48,885 nucleotides of DNA from the NCBI RefSeq assembly GCF_029210395.1, contig NZ_JARGDP010000018.1, positions 1 through 48,885 on the forward strand, given 5' to 3'. The position numbers and the translations under genes are program-made. Origin of the DNA: Petrocella sp. FN5. Its GTDB lineage: Bacteria > Bacillota > Clostridia > Lachnospirales > Vallitaleaceae. The notes beneath the pieces are model-generated. The model did no database searches. It was given only the letters and a program-made list of their open reading frames with translations, and was not told the origin of the DNA. Below are positions 36,088-45,505 of this stretch, piece by piece. The stretch's first letter is position 1. The number at the start of each line of letters is the position of its first letter.

Positions 36088-36585
36088 TTATTTTGGGTTT
36101 TCACCACATTCGGATGTGTCTCCTACTAGAATTTGTAAACCATGATGCAAGGGTTCTAAGATAAAAGTTAAGGATTCTTTGACAGCTTTGGGGCTTCCCG
36201 GTAGGTTAACAATGAGTGTATTGCCGCGAATACCTGAAACACCTCTTGAAAGCATGGCTTTTGGTGTTATGTTCAAGCTGTTATGGCGAATAGCCTCTGC
36301 AATACCCGGTGCTTCTTTCTCAATAATATTCATCGTAGCTTCCGGCGTCACATCCCGTTGACTGAATCCGGTCCCACCTGTCGTTAAGATTAAATTTATT
36401 TTTAACTCATCCGCCATAAAAACCATCTCATTGGATAACCCGATTGCATCATCCGGTAACATAATGTATTTTAATACCTTATAACCTGCTTCAGTCATGA
36501 TTTCTTCTATCAACTTACCACTAAGATCTATACGTTCACCTTTGGCGCCTTTGTCACTTGCTGTTATAATCCCCACTGAATACAT
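36088..36585 (-). CDS. moaB: Molybdopterin adenylyltransferase MoaB/MogA
   Basis: 165 residues, a complete MoaB/Mog fold. Motifs are TTGGTGFSQRDVTPEAT, GIRGNTLIVNLPGSPKA and the start IITASDKG. It adenylylates molybdopterin before MoeA loads the metal. GGGAGG lies before the ATG. First gene of a moaB-moeA pair; its leader on the - strand contains repeat copy B. I saw no molybdenum-cofactor riboswitch pattern. Confidence 0.93.
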   Translation of the reverse strand: MYSVGIITASDKGAKGERIDLSGKLIEEIMTEAGYKVLKYIMLPDDAIGLSNEMVFMADELKINLILTTGGTGFSQRDVTPEATMNIIEKEAPGIAEAIRHNSLNITPKAMLSRGVSGIRGNTLIVNLPGSPKAVKESLTFILEPLHHGLQILVGDTSECGENPK

Positions 36586-36608
36586 ACGATACCTCCCAGT
36601 CTAAGACA

Positions 36609-36694
36609 TGGTTCCAAGATCAAAACTAAGTTTCACTAATTTCACATATATGGTATATGAACGTTCAACTGTATCGTTTTTGATGCCTTTACCA
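36609..36694. repeat. Dispersed structured intergenic element, copy B
   Basis: Block 1 at 36620-36645 (TCAAAACTAAG onwards), then a short hairpin CATATA-TGG-TATATG (36645-36659), then block 2 from GTTCAACT (36663) to CCTTTACCA (36686-36694). The outer stem ATCAAAA pairs with TTTTGAT; TGGT (36609) pairs with ACCA (36691). It lies between divergent moaB and an AraC gene. Confidence 0.7.
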
Positions 36695-36883
36695 CACATA
36701 ATGATTCAATATTAACTACTACTCATTATTTTACGCTAGACACAATCATATTACAAGACATATACGTGTTTTATTCCTATAATACCCACATTTAAACAAA
36801 GTTTAAAATATAAGTTATCGCTTTATTCTTAACATATGATAAGCTATACTTAAAGTAATTGTTTATGAATGGAGGCTGTATCT

Positions 36884-37720
36884 ATGCAAACCACATATTT
36901 CCCTTTACAAGACATGACATCCAGTTCATTACCTATTTATTTATCCAGTTTAGGGTATGACTATATAGAAGGACACATGCATAGACCTGATGGTTTTGGA
37001 CGTTATCAATGGGTACATACCACTAATGGTGAAGGTGAGCTTTCTTTACATGGAAGATTATATAGCCTGCCCGTTGGACATGGAATGTTCTTGTATCCGA
37101 ATGTTCCTCATACTTATTACCCTAAATCAGCGCAATGGACCACAGAGTGGTTAAGCTTTGACGGCAAAGATATTGCACAGCTCGTAGACGCCATTGGTTT
37201 TCATTCAAGTGGTGTTTATCAATTGGAACACCTTAATCAGTTTAAAATGCATTTAAGAGAAGGCTATCGATTGGCTACTTCAACTAATCAATATAGCTCA
37301 CTAGATATGTCATCCTTTCTTTATAGTTTCCTTATTGAACTGATAAAAAATGTAAAACCCTTACATAAGACTTCTAGGTCAAATCAGTATGACAAGTTAC
37401 AACCTATTCTACTATATCTTGAAGTTCATTACTCACAACCTATTGTTCTTGAAACTTTAGCAGACCTGATTCATGTAAGCCCTCAATACCTTTGCACTTT
37501 ATTCAAAAAAGTCTTTAACACTAGACCATCTGTCTATCTAAACCACCTTAGAATTAATAAAGCCAAAGAAATGATGCTAACTCAGCCTCACAAAAGCATT
37601 GCCCAAATTGCAAAAGAAGTGGGAATAGAAAGCCCTAGCTATTTCAGTGCCTTGTTTAAAAAGCATGAAAAAAGGACACCCAATGATTTCATATCCTTAC
37701 ATAGGCCACAATATGATTAA
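36884..37720 (+). CDS. AraC-family regulator with N-terminal cupin
   Basis: 278 residues from the ATG at 36884, set by GGAGG 8 bases upstream; an ATG at 36869 overlaps that site. The N-terminus is an AraC-type cupin ligand domain (HMHRPDGFGRYQWVHTTNG, then GHGMFLYPNVPHTYYP, then WLSFDG). The last ~100 residues are the AraC double helix-turn-helix (LETLADLIHVSPQYLCTLFKK, then IAQIAKEVGIESPSYFSALFKK). Relatives control sugar catabolism. No sugar genes sit beside it, so the target is unknown. Confidence 0.9.
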   Translation: MQTTYFPLQDMTSSSLPIYLSSLGYDYIEGHMHRPDGFGRYQWVHTTNGEGELSLHGRLYSLPVGHGMFLYPNVPHTYYPKSAQWTTEWLSFDGKDIAQLVDAIGFHSSGVYQLEHLNQFKMHLREGYRLATSTNQYSSLDMSSFLYSFLIELIKNVKPLHKTSRSNQYDKLQPILLYLEVHYSQPIVLETLADLIHVSPQYLCTLFKKVFNTRPSVYLNHLRINKAKEMMLTQPHKSIAQIAKEVGIESPSYFSALFKKHEKRTPNDFISLHRPQYD

Positions 37721-37735
37721 TTCTATAACTTTATA

Positions 37736-37942
37736 TCAACGTTTTTTTAATATCGGAACCAAAAAGAAAAAACAAGCCATAAAAAACAACAATGAACCTA
37801 GTGTCGTATATATATCACGTGCCCTAATACCTGCCATCAAAAAAAATAGACTACAAAAGATAAATAGTACCCATCCTATTATGTGGTGTCTGACTAATTC
37901 TTTTTCATCTTGCTTTGAACACTTTGTCTTTATTTTACTCAA
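37736..37942 (-). CDS. Small two-TM membrane protein
   Basis: 68 residues starting at TTG, with TAGGTGA 5-6 bases upstream. A charged N-terminus (KIKTKCSKQDEKELVR) leads to two hydrophobic helices (about 21-41 and 46-64) and ends in KKR. Not recognised. It follows lepB by 23 bases on the same strand and converges on the AraC gene, 15 bases away. It is probably the last gene of a queA-lepB transcript. Confidence 0.6.
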   Translation of the reverse strand: MSKIKTKCSKQDEKELVRHHIIGWVLFIFCSLFFLMAGIRARDIYTTLGSLLFFMACFFFLVPILKKR

Positions 37943-37965
37943 AAAATCACCTACCCGTCTCAGAA

Positions 37966-38559
37966 TTATATGCCACCAATCTTCTTTAATGGTGCGATTC
38001 TAAACAAAGCTTTCCCTTCGATTTGTCGTGCTGAAACTAAACCAAAATGACGACTGTCTCGGCTAACATCTCTGTTGTCTCCCAATAGGAAATAATAGCC
38101 TTCGGATAGAGTAAGTGGATACTGAATGATGCTTGGAAATGTTAAGTCCTCGGTATAGCTTTCGTCTAATAGGGCGCCATTAACGTAGACATACCCATCC
38201 TTAATGTCAATACTATCTCCCGGAATACCAACGACACGCTTAACCAAACGCATTCGCTTTGAATTGCCGGTAAATTTTGCAATCATATCTTCATAAAGCA
38301 CGTTAATCTTCTTAAAAAAGTTGTCTGTGACATACTCATTTTCAACAAATACGACGATATCCCCTTGCTTTGGTGCTTCAAAAATCATGCTGATTTTTTC
38401 GATGACTAGAACATCGTTTTCCATCAAAGTGGTTTCCATTGAGCTTTGCTTAACCGTAGAAAATGTAAAGACCAATGTATTTAGTAACGTGGTAATCACC
38501 AAAACAAAAAACAGGAGCTTTAAGTAATCAATAATCTCTATTACAATTTTATTTTTCAT
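37966..38559 (-). CDS. lepB: Type I signal peptidase
   Basis: 197 residues, Gram-positive size. N-terminal TM helix (about 13-34), catalytic Ser40 in SSMETTL (usual form SMxPTL, with Thr for Pro), catalytic Lys107 in RLVKRVVGIPGD, and the box GDNRDVSRDSRHFG. It removes signal peptides of secreted proteins on the outer face of the membrane. AAGGAA precedes the ATG. It lies 13 bases downstream of queA, same strand. Confidence 0.94.
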   Translation of the reverse strand: MKNKIVIEIIDYLKLLFFVLVITTLLNTLVFTFSTVKQSSMETTLMENDVLVIEKISMIFEAPKQGDIVVFVENEYVTDNFFKKINVLYEDMIAKFTGNSKRMRLVKRVVGIPGDSIDIKDGYVYVNGALLDESYTEDLTFPSIIQYPLTLSEGYYFLLGDNRDVSRDSRHFGLVSARQIEGKALFRIAPLKKIGGI

Positions 38560-38572
38560 ATGCTTTTCCTTC

Positions 38573-39598
38573 CTACTTAATCAGCATCGCATCCCCAAAA
38601 CTAAAGAATCTATAAGAAGATTTTATGGCCGCTTCATATGCTTCAAGAATAAAGTCTCGGCCCGCCAAAGCACTAACAAGCATGATTAGAGTCGACTCCG
38701 GCAAATGAAAGTTCGTTATTAATGCGTCAACAATTTTAAATGAATAACCGGGGTAAATAAATATATCTGTCCAACCACTGCTTTTTCTAATAATTCCATC
38801 CTCATTGGCCACCGATTCCAAGGTTCTGGAACTCGTCGTACCTACTGCAATGATTCTACCACCCTTTTTCTTAGCCGAATTAATTTTCTCTGCTTCTTCC
38901 TCTTCAATAAAATAATATTCCGAATGCATGTCATGTTCCAGTACATTCTCAACTTTTACCGGTCTAAACGTCCCCAGCCCCACATGCAAGGTAATATAGG
39001 CTATTGCCACACCCTTTTCTTCAATTTTCTTCATCAAATCATAAGTGAAATGTAACCCTGCAGTAGGTGCCGCTGCTGAACCGCTATGCTTAGAATAGAC
39101 GGTTTGATATCTTTCTTTATCCTCTAACTGTTTTGTAATATAAGGGGGAAGTGGCATTTGGCCAAGTTGATCTAGGACTTCCTCGAAAATACCTTCGTAT
39201 GTCATAGATACCAATCTATTGCCACCATCCATGATTTCCAGCACTTCTGCTTTAATCATACCGTTTCCAAACTCTATAAGATCACCTACTTTTGCCTTTT
39301 TCCCCGGCTTCACCATAACTTCCCACTGATTCTGCTTTTGTCTACTTAAAAGTAAAAATTCCACTTTACCATGGGTGTCAGGTTTTTCTCCAATCAATCT
39401 AGCCGGCATGACCCTTGTATTATTAAGCACCAAACAATCTCCCGAATGAAGTTCATCTAATAGGTCCGTAAATTTTTTATGTTCTATAGAATGATGTTTT
39501 CGGTCCAGTACCATGAGTTTTGAACCTGATCGATCTTCTAAAGGTTCTTGTGCAATTAATTCTTGTGGTAATTTAAAAGTAAAGTCACTTAACTTCAT
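38573..39598 (-). CDS. queA: tRNA preQ1 ribosyltransferase-isomerase QueA
   Basis: 341 residues from the ATG at 39598, set by AAGGAG at 6 bases; the ATG just before it is only 3 bases from the site. Typical start [17 protein letters not shown], then [12 protein letters not shown], then [15 protein letters not shown], then [10 protein letters not shown], then [15 protein letters not shown], all QueA signatures. It transfers the ribosyl part of S-adenosylmethionine to preQ1 in tRNA to make epoxyqueuosine. tgt is often adjacent but is absent here; lepB follows instead. Confidence 0.96.
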   Translation of the reverse strand: MKLSDFTFKLPQELIAQEPLEDRSGSKLMVLDRKHHSIEHKKFTDLLDELHSGDCLVLNNTRVMPARLIGEKPDTHGKVEFLLLSRQKQNQWEVMVKPGKKAKVGDLIEFGNGMIKAEVLEIMDGGNRLVSMTYEGIFEEVLDQLGQMPLPPYITKQLEDKERYQTVYSKHSGSAAAPTAGLHFTYDLMKKIEEKGVAIAYITLHVGLGTFRPVKVENVLEHDMHSEYYFIEEEEAEKINSAKKKGGRIIAVGTTSSRTLESVANEDGIIRKSSGWTDIFIYPGYSFKIVDALITNFHLPESTLIMLVSALAGRDFILEAYEAAIKSSYRFFSFGDAMLIK

Positions 39599-39952
39599 CA
39601 TATACTCCTTAATTTTAATGCATCATTTTCACACTGCCTCTCATTATATAAAAAAAGACTTAAGGCGTCAACTGAATTAGATTTTAAGAGGATTTATTTA
39701 AGAAAACTAAGTTTTATAAATTTTTAATATAGAAATAATAAGAATACCCTTACATTATATCTAAGTTTGTAGTAAAATATCAATATATACTTATTACTCA
39801 ACTTCCCACCTGTAGAATCTCATTAGGCAAAGTTGAGTTCTTTGTGACCGTGGTATTATTATTACTGTTTACCTCTACTACATGCAATAAAATTTAATCA
39901 AGGATAGCATTTCATTTATTTTAGATTTTCATAGAAACGGAGTTGATCATGA
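39599..39952. other. 354-base intergenic stretch between queA and an AraC gene
   Basis: AT-rich. AAAACTAAGTTTTATAAATTT at 39713-39733 resembles the start of the dispersed element, but the second block is missing. A 9-bp hairpin ACTCAACTT/AAGTTGAGT (39796-39804 with 39830-39838) has the same stem as the one at 30617-30654. No ORF or known riboswitch seen. Confidence 0.5.
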
Positions 39953-41203
39953 ATGTATCAATTGTCCCATCTCATTAAACAGAAAATATTAGATCTACCA
40001 CTCATCGAATCTCTCGCAAAGACATTGTATTACGGTACAGGACTGTCGTTAACGGTTATAGATCAAAGCCACAATAAGGTTTTCTCTCATGGTCCAAATG
40101 CCCATGTGGATGATTTTCTGGAAGATATCTTTCACCCTTTTGTTGGATTTGTAAAGGATACCATTAAAAATCATGGTAACGGCGTCTACACCTATGACTC
40201 TGATTATGCCTTATCTTATCTTGTTACTGTTGTTGCAGATTCATCCAGCTATTACGGTTCAATATTACTCGGTCCATTCCTAAATAAGGAAGTTAACGAA
40301 CACTTAATAAACGAAGTCATGCACGAACAGAACTTTTCCATGTCCAAACGCGAACAGCTCAAAGATCTTTTCAATCTAATACCTATTCTCAGCTCTTCGC
40401 GAAACTATTACATTCAGCAGTTGGTGGCCGCTATTGTTACCAACCCACATGTGGTTGATTTATACCCTGAGGCACATCTTACCGAACTAACAGAAGAGAT
40501 GGCCGATACTTTTAATCATACTATTGAAATTGAAAAAAGTGATCACAATCATGCTCTTGAGGTTCTTTTTCTAACTAAAGTTCAAATCGGTGACATTGAA
40601 AAAGTCATTGATTTATATAATGAGCATATCAAGGCTCAATACTTTAGTCAAACTTCACCAAATCATCTTAGAAATTCAAAGAACAAAGCTATTGCTTTTT
40701 CGACTTTACTTTCAAGAACCATTATAACTGGTGGGGTTGAAGCTGAAAAATCCTTGTCTCTAGCTGAATACTATGCTCAAAAAATAGAACATTCTCATAA
40801 TTTTGAAGAACTCATCGATATCATCGAACGTATGATCATCAAATATACCAACAGTGTCTTACAATTATCCAATATAAACCATGTGAGCGTCATCAAAAAT
40901 GCTTCAAAATTTGTCCACCTACATCTTTCAGAACCTATAAGACTCAATGATGTGGCTAATTATGTCAATCTCTCACCTAATTATTTTTCATCCTTATTCA
41001 AGAGAGAAATGAATCTTTCCTTTGCTGACTATGTTAATCAGACTCGGGTCAAAGAGAGTCAGTATTTACTTGAAACGACCAACTACTCTATTTTAGATAT
41101 TGCCATTTCAGTCGGCTACAACAATCAGAATTATTTTACAACCATTTTTAGAAAATTCACAGGTATAACACCTAAGCAGTATAGAATGCGAAGTGCGAAG
41201 TAA
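39953..41203 (+). CDS. AraC-family regulator with unrecognised sensory N-terminus
   Basis: 416 residues. The last ~100 are the AraC double helix-turn-helix (IRLNDVANYVNLSPNYFSSLFKRE, then ILDIAISVGYNNQNYFTTIFRKFTGITPKQY). The first ~175 look like a PAS/GAF-like fold (GTGLSLTVIDQSHNKVFSHG, then YGSILLGPFLN), the kind seen in YtdP- or PocR-like sensors, with no Cys cluster. A helical middle (about 200-300) may dimerise. CGGAG lies 10 bases before the ATG. Single gene with a strong terminator. Ligand and target unknown. Confidence 0.87.
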   Translation: MYQLSHLIKQKILDLPLIESLAKTLYYGTGLSLTVIDQSHNKVFSHGPNAHVDDFLEDIFHPFVGFVKDTIKNHGNGVYTYDSDYALSYLVTVVADSSSYYGSILLGPFLNKEVNEHLINEVMHEQNFSMSKREQLKDLFNLIPILSSSRNYYIQQLVAAIVTNPHVVDLYPEAHLTELTEEMADTFNHTIEIEKSDHNHALEVLFLTKVQIGDIEKVIDLYNEHIKAQYFSQTSPNHLRNSKNKAIAFSTLLSRTIITGGVEAEKSLSLAEYYAQKIEHSHNFEELIDIIERMIIKYTNSVLQLSNINHVSVIKNASKFVHLHLSEPIRLNDVANYVNLSPNYFSSLFKREMNLSFADYVNQTRVKESQYLLETTNYSILDIAISVGYNNQNYFTTIFRKFTGITPKQYRMRSAK

Positions 41204-41240
41204 ACTTAAAAATAAAACTAAAAAAAAGAAATACAAAAGG

Positions 41241-41279
41241 CTGACTCAGATTAAATTTCTATTTGAGTCAGATTTTTTT
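41241..41279 (+). terminator. Terminator of the AraC gene
   Basis: 8-bp stem CTGACTCA (41241-41248) with TGAGTCAG (41264-41271), 15-base loop, then ATTTTTTT. Confidence 0.85.
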
Positions 41280-41294
41280 GCATTATAGTAGGTT

Positions 41295-41313
41295 CCATGA
41301 AAACCCTTCCACA
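41295..41313. repeat. 19-base repeat, copy 2
   Basis: CCATGAAAACCCTTCCACA, identical to the reverse complement of 27504-27522. It lies between the AraC terminator and the end of the SpoIID-like gene. Confidence 0.7.
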
Positions 41314-41379
41314 GTCTATGTGTTACCTCTACGATTATAGCCTAGAACCAAAGTCAGAGCGTTATTTTTCATAACACCT

Positions 41380-43011
41380 TTATTTCACTTTGGCACCTTT
41401 ATAATAATATTCCAATATATCCTTATAAGTGTAACCTGCCAGTGCCATCCCTTTTGCCCCGGACTGACTCATACCGACACCATGCCCATAACCAACTCCG
41501 GCTAGGATAAATTTGCCGGTTTCCCCCGAAATCATGGGTTGATTGATGATATTATATGCACTCATAACAATAACTTGTTGCTTCTGTCCAAGGATTTTTT
41601 CGGATTTTCCACTACCATTCATAACATAAGCATTATTGTAGTCCACCACACCAATATAATCCTTCCCAGAAATAACCGAGTGTTTTAGAAAAGGTAGACC
41701 CATAGGCTTTATTAAGGTGAATTTACGACTATCCATGCCCAGCCACTGGCGCATGGTTTCTTTTTTCAGAATATATGTGCCACCACTACCTATCACTTTT
41801 AACTCAAGGACCCTTCCGGCATCTGTATACCCCATCACCTCAAGATCTAGGACTGTACCTATTGTTATATCTCTTTTCATCAAGGCACTCTCGATTTCTG
41901 CAGGTGTGTAGGTCTTAATCCAAGGTGCTCTTGCCGGTTCTGTTTCATAAAGATCCGGCATACTTTTTAAATATGGTACAGATGCCGACCATACATGCTC
42001 ACTGGCTTCTGTACGTCCACCACTTGTCGAGAAAAAGTATGCAGGTATGACAGATCCATCATAATAGATCATTTTTCCTCTTGTGCCATCCACTGCGACC
42101 GATACCCTTTTATCCTCAACGCCATAGCCTTTATACACTTGTGAGTTCACTGTATCATCTAAATCATAAGGTTCATTGGGGAATTTTTTTGCAACTGTAA
42201 CATAATAGATTGCAAAGGTACGTGCTGCAACTGCTTGAGCCTTAATGCTTTCTAGCGGCCATGATGCATAGATTTCCGAAACGACAACACTATAGAGGTA
42301 GTCTTCTATATCAACGATATTGACTGCCAACAGTTTATCTTTACCATAACGGCCAATCTCTATCTTGCCTCGGTAAGTCCCTTTACCAAGATTAAGAACA
42401 GATGTATCACCAATCTTGTCCTTGGTGCCAATAACCACCTTATCCAAACTGTTATCAAAAACTATTCCTTCAACCTGGTCATAGGTCATGATTATCCGTT
42501 CTTTATTATAAGGTGCCTCTAAGAAGTTAGTATCATATACTGTATTTATTTGATTCAATGTCATTTGAACGTCCACTGTTTCAACATAAACTTTCCATGT
42601 ATTGACATTCAATAAAGAGGGATAAACGGTGAATCCATCTGCCTTTAGTTGATCTGCCATAGCTTTAGCCTTCTCGTAATCCTTATAATCCTCATCTGAC
42701 ATTAGATAGGTCGCTGTTGAAGGCCTATAAGTAAACATCTGACCTACTGAAAAAATCGTGGCTTCCGGCATCCAAGTGCCATTCTTATAGAATCCAGGGA
42801 CAATCGATTTATTAAATACTTGTATATTATCCTGGTCTTTAAACTGAGTCACCAGACCGACCCTTAATGTGTCAAAATCTGTTTCTTTTTCATTTGCGCT
42901 CATATCTATAATACTCATAAAAATCATCAAAAAAGAAATCAAAACCATAATATGACTTTTTCTCATAAGCTTTTTTATTTTCTCTTTAACCAAATGCTTT
43001 TTTCTAATCAT
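41380..43011 (-). CDS. SpoIID/LytB-domain secreted protein
   Basis: 543 residues from the ATG at 43011 (AAAGGGG 6 bases upstream). An N-terminal membrane/signal helix (about 20-40) is followed by a region with an SPOR-like repeat (AKAMADQLKADGFTVYPSLLNVNTWKVYVET) and then the SpoIID domain: LYSVVVSEIYASWPLESIKAQAVAART, SGGRTEASEHVW, and GYGHGVGMSQSGAKGMA near the end. SpoIID is a lytic transglycosylase of spore engulfment; LytB modifies autolysin activity. This protein is longer than SpoIID (about 340) and is not in a sporulation operon, so a cell-wall amidase-enhancer role is as likely. Confidence 0.88.
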   Translation of the reverse strand: MIRKKHLVKEKIKKLMRKSHIMVLISFLMIFMSIIDMSANEKETDFDTLRVGLVTQFKDQDNIQVFNKSIVPGFYKNGTWMPEATIFSVGQMFTYRPSTATYLMSDEDYKDYEKAKAMADQLKADGFTVYPSLLNVNTWKVYVETVDVQMTLNQINTVYDTNFLEAPYNKERIIMTYDQVEGIVFDNSLDKVVIGTKDKIGDTSVLNLGKGTYRGKIEIGRYGKDKLLAVNIVDIEDYLYSVVVSEIYASWPLESIKAQAVAARTFAIYYVTVAKKFPNEPYDLDDTVNSQVYKGYGVEDKRVSVAVDGTRGKMIYYDGSVIPAYFFSTSGGRTEASEHVWSASVPYLKSMPDLYETEPARAPWIKTYTPAEIESALMKRDITIGTVLDLEVMGYTDAGRVLELKVIGSGGTYILKKETMRQWLGMDSRKFTLIKPMGLPFLKHSVISGKDYIGVVDYNNAYVMNGSGKSEKILGQKQQVIVMSAYNIINQPMISGETGKFILAGVGYGHGVGMSQSGAKGMALAGYTYKDILEYYYKGAKVK

Positions 43012-43014
43012 AAG

Positions 43015-43060
43015 AAACCCCTTTATAATAATGATATCTCTCATTATTATAAAGGGGTTT
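43015..43060 (-). terminator. Hairpin after pheT over the SpoIID-like gene's ribosome site
   Basis: 20-bp perfect stem (43015-43034 with 43041-43060), 6-base loop, 27 bases after the pheT stop. Its distal arm contains the AAAGGGG used by the next gene, so a read-through transcript would hide that site. The tail has only three T. Confidence 0.75.
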
Positions 43061-43086
43061 ACTTAAAAAAGCTAGTCAATATAAGC

Positions 43087-45477
43087 CTATTTTCTTAAAG
43101 TGGCACCTAGTTCATTCTCAAGACCTTTCAAAATCTTTTCCATGGTTTTGCTGATTTCCTTTTCTTGTAGGGTACGATCAGCCGCTCTAAAGGACAAGGC
43201 ATAAGCCACTGATTTATAGCCAGCTTCAATCTGCTTGCCTTTGTAGACATCAAATAATTCTAATTTTTCAAGCATTTTTCCTGAGCGTGCTCTTATGACT
43301 TCTTCAATGGCACCAACCAATATTTCTTCTTTTACCAGCATGGCCACATCCCTGTTTACCGCCGGATATCTAGGTACCGGCGTGTATTTATGATCTAGTG
43401 ATGCTTCATCTATTAGATCTTTCATATCAATGACAGCAATATATGCTTTTTCATGAATATCATAAGCATCTAATACATCCGGATGCACCTCACCAATATA
43501 ACCTATTTCTTTGTTTTTCATTATGACTTTGGCTTTACGTCCGGGGTGAAGGTAAGAAACCTCAATATTGGGGTCCCATTTTGCATGGTTAAGACAATTG
43601 AAGGCTTCAAATAAGGTCTCCAGAATTCCTTTTAGTTTGAAGAAATCACAATCACCATACATACCAATTGTCAACTTCTGTGACTCTTTTGGCAATTCTT
43701 TAAGAGGTATGGCTTTTGGTTCATAGATGGTGCCGATTTCATATAAACCAACCTTTTCGTTTCGTTTGGCATAATTATTAGATAAAGCTTGTAACATACC
43801 ATTAACCGTTGTAGTACGCATGATGCTAAAATCTTCTCCAAGAGGGTTATCAATCTTCACCGCCAACCTAAGATGGCTATCCGGACCAAGATTTAGCTTT
43901 TCATATACTTTCGGCGACTCAAAAGAATAAGTCATGGCTTCATTAAGGCTGCAGTCTTCCATGATTTGCCTTGTTAGGTCTTCCATTCTTTGAGTGAAAC
44001 TTTTTTTGCCGACTGTTGGTGTTCCGGTTGCGAGGGTTGTTGGTAGACGGTCATAACCATAAAGCCTTGCTACTTCCTCAGCCAAGTCCGCCTCACATTC
44101 GATATCGGCTCTAAATGTAGGTGCTAAGATTTCTTTTTGATCTTCGTCAACCACAAACTCCAAACGTTTGAAATAGCCTACCATTTCTTTTTCAGAAATA
44201 TCCGTACCCAGTAGTCTATTTATGTTTCCAACGTTATATGCCACTTTGTTTGGCTTTCTTTCACTCTTATTAACATCTATAATGCCTGCCATAACACGAC
44301 CGGCACCTATCATTTCTGCCAATTGACAAGCACGTTCCATAGCTATCAATGCCGTATTCGGATCTAGGTGTTTTTCGAATTTCGTGGACGCATCCGTTCT
44401 TAGTCCGATTTTTTTCGAAGTTTTTCTAATACTGGCCGGATCAAAGTTGGCTGCTTCAAGCAGAATCATACCTGTATGGTCTTTAACCTTAGAACCTTCG
44501 CCACCCATAACGCCAGCCACACCAATTACTTCTTCTTCACCGGCTATGACCAACATGGTGTTATCTAATTCTCTTTCTTCACCGTCAAGTGTCATCATTT
44601 TTTCTTTGTCATTTGCGCGCCTTACAATAATTTTCCCATGTGTGAGCTCTTCTAGGTCATAAGCATGCATCGGTTGGCCCATCTCAACCATGACAAAGTT
44701 GGTTATGTCCACTAGATTGTTGATGGGTCGAATTCCTACAGACCTTAACCTGTCTTGCATCCATTTTGGAGAAGGCTTTATATCCACATCTACTAAGATT
44801 TTTGCAACAAATCTAGGGCATAGGTCGGTGGCTATAACTTCAACAGAAGCATGCTGATTCATATCACCTGCCACTTCGTTATACTGTATTTTGGGATAAT
44901 GAAAATCTGTATTTATGGTTGCTGCTGCTTCTCTTGCTATGCCAAGTAAACTAAAACAGTCTGGACGGTTCGAAGTAATCTCAAACTCAACAATGGCATC
45001 ACCCAGTCCAAATATGGGTTTTGCATCACTACCCAATGGATAGTCGCCTTTAATAACATAGATGCCGTGTTCCGGTGCATCCGGAAAATGTTCCGGGTCC
45101 AAACCCAGTTCTTCTACTGAGCACATCATACCGTTGGAGGCTATACCTCTAAGCTTGCCTTCCTTGATTTTCAAGCCTTCTGCTAGATTTGCTCCCGGAA
45201 GAGCAACCGGCACCAAATCACCAACCTTCATGTTTTGTGCACCTGTCACAATCTGAATGGTTTTTTCTCCCACATCCACTTGGGTTACAACCAACTTATC
45301 TGCATCCGGATGCTTTATGATTTCAAGCACCTTACCAACAACCACATCCGTTATGGCTTCTCCCTTTTTTTCTATACGATCTACATTCGAGCCGGACATG
45401 GTCATCTTGTCCGCGAATGTCTGTACATCACAATCTATTGTTACATATTCTTTTAACCAATTCATTGATACATTCAT
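43087..45477 (-). CDS. pheT: Phenylalanyl-tRNA synthetase beta subunit
   Basis: 796 residues, the normal length. Domains: EMAP/tRNA-binding domain (about 40-155; VVGKVLEIIKHPDADKLVVTQVDVG), B1 region, B3/B4 editing domain, B5, the catalytic-like core and the C-terminal ferredoxin-like anticodon-binding domain (YTPVPRYPAVNRDVAMLV to the end). It pairs with PheS in an alpha2-beta2 enzyme charging tRNA-Phe. AAGGAG lies before the ATG; pheS ends 28 bases upstream. Controlled with pheS by the T-box. Confidence 0.97.
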   Translation of the reverse strand: MNVSMNWLKEYVTIDCDVQTFADKMTMSGSNVDRIEKKGEAITDVVVGKVLEIIKHPDADKLVVTQVDVGEKTIQIVTGAQNMKVGDLVPVALPGANLAEGLKIKEGKLRGIASNGMMCSVEELGLDPEHFPDAPEHGIYVIKGDYPLGSDAKPIFGLGDAIVEFEITSNRPDCFSLLGIAREAAATINTDFHYPKIQYNEVAGDMNQHASVEVIATDLCPRFVAKILVDVDIKPSPKWMQDRLRSVGIRPINNLVDITNFVMVEMGQPMHAYDLEELTHGKIIVRRANDKEKMMTLDGEERELDNTMLVIAGEEEVIGVAGVMGGEGSKVKDHTGMILLEAANFDPASIRKTSKKIGLRTDASTKFEKHLDPNTALIAMERACQLAEMIGAGRVMAGIIDVNKSERKPNKVAYNVGNINRLLGTDISEKEMVGYFKRLEFVVDEDQKEILAPTFRADIECEADLAEEVARLYGYDRLPTTLATGTPTVGKKSFTQRMEDLTRQIMEDCSLNEAMTYSFESPKVYEKLNLGPDSHLRLAVKIDNPLGEDFSIMRTTTVNGMLQALSNNYAKRNEKVGLYEIGTIYEPKAIPLKELPKESQKLTIGMYGDCDFFKLKGILETLFEAFNCLNHAKWDPNIEVSYLHPGRKAKVIMKNKEIGYIGEVHPDVLDAYDIHEKAYIAVIDMKDLIDEASLDHKYTPVPRYPAVNRDVAMLVKEEILVGAIEEVIRARSGKMLEKLELFDVYKGKQIEAGYKSVAYALSFRAADRTLQEKEISKTMEKILKGLENELGATLRK

Positions 45478-45505
45478 AATCCGCTACTCCTTCCTGTCCA
45501 CCTCA

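Noticed and set aside
36586-36700. Molybdenum-cofactor riboswitch in front of moaB.
   Set aside because: The conserved Moco RNA core was not recognised, and the same sequence recurs before unrelated genes.
37647-38003. 118-codon + strand reading frame after the cupin-AraC gene.
   Set aside because: It overlaps the AraC 3' end in another frame and is antisense to the small membrane protein, which has a better start and topology.
39713-39790. Fourth copy of the dispersed structured element.
   Set aside because: Only the first dozen bases resemble block 1; the GTTCAACT block and the outer stem are missing.
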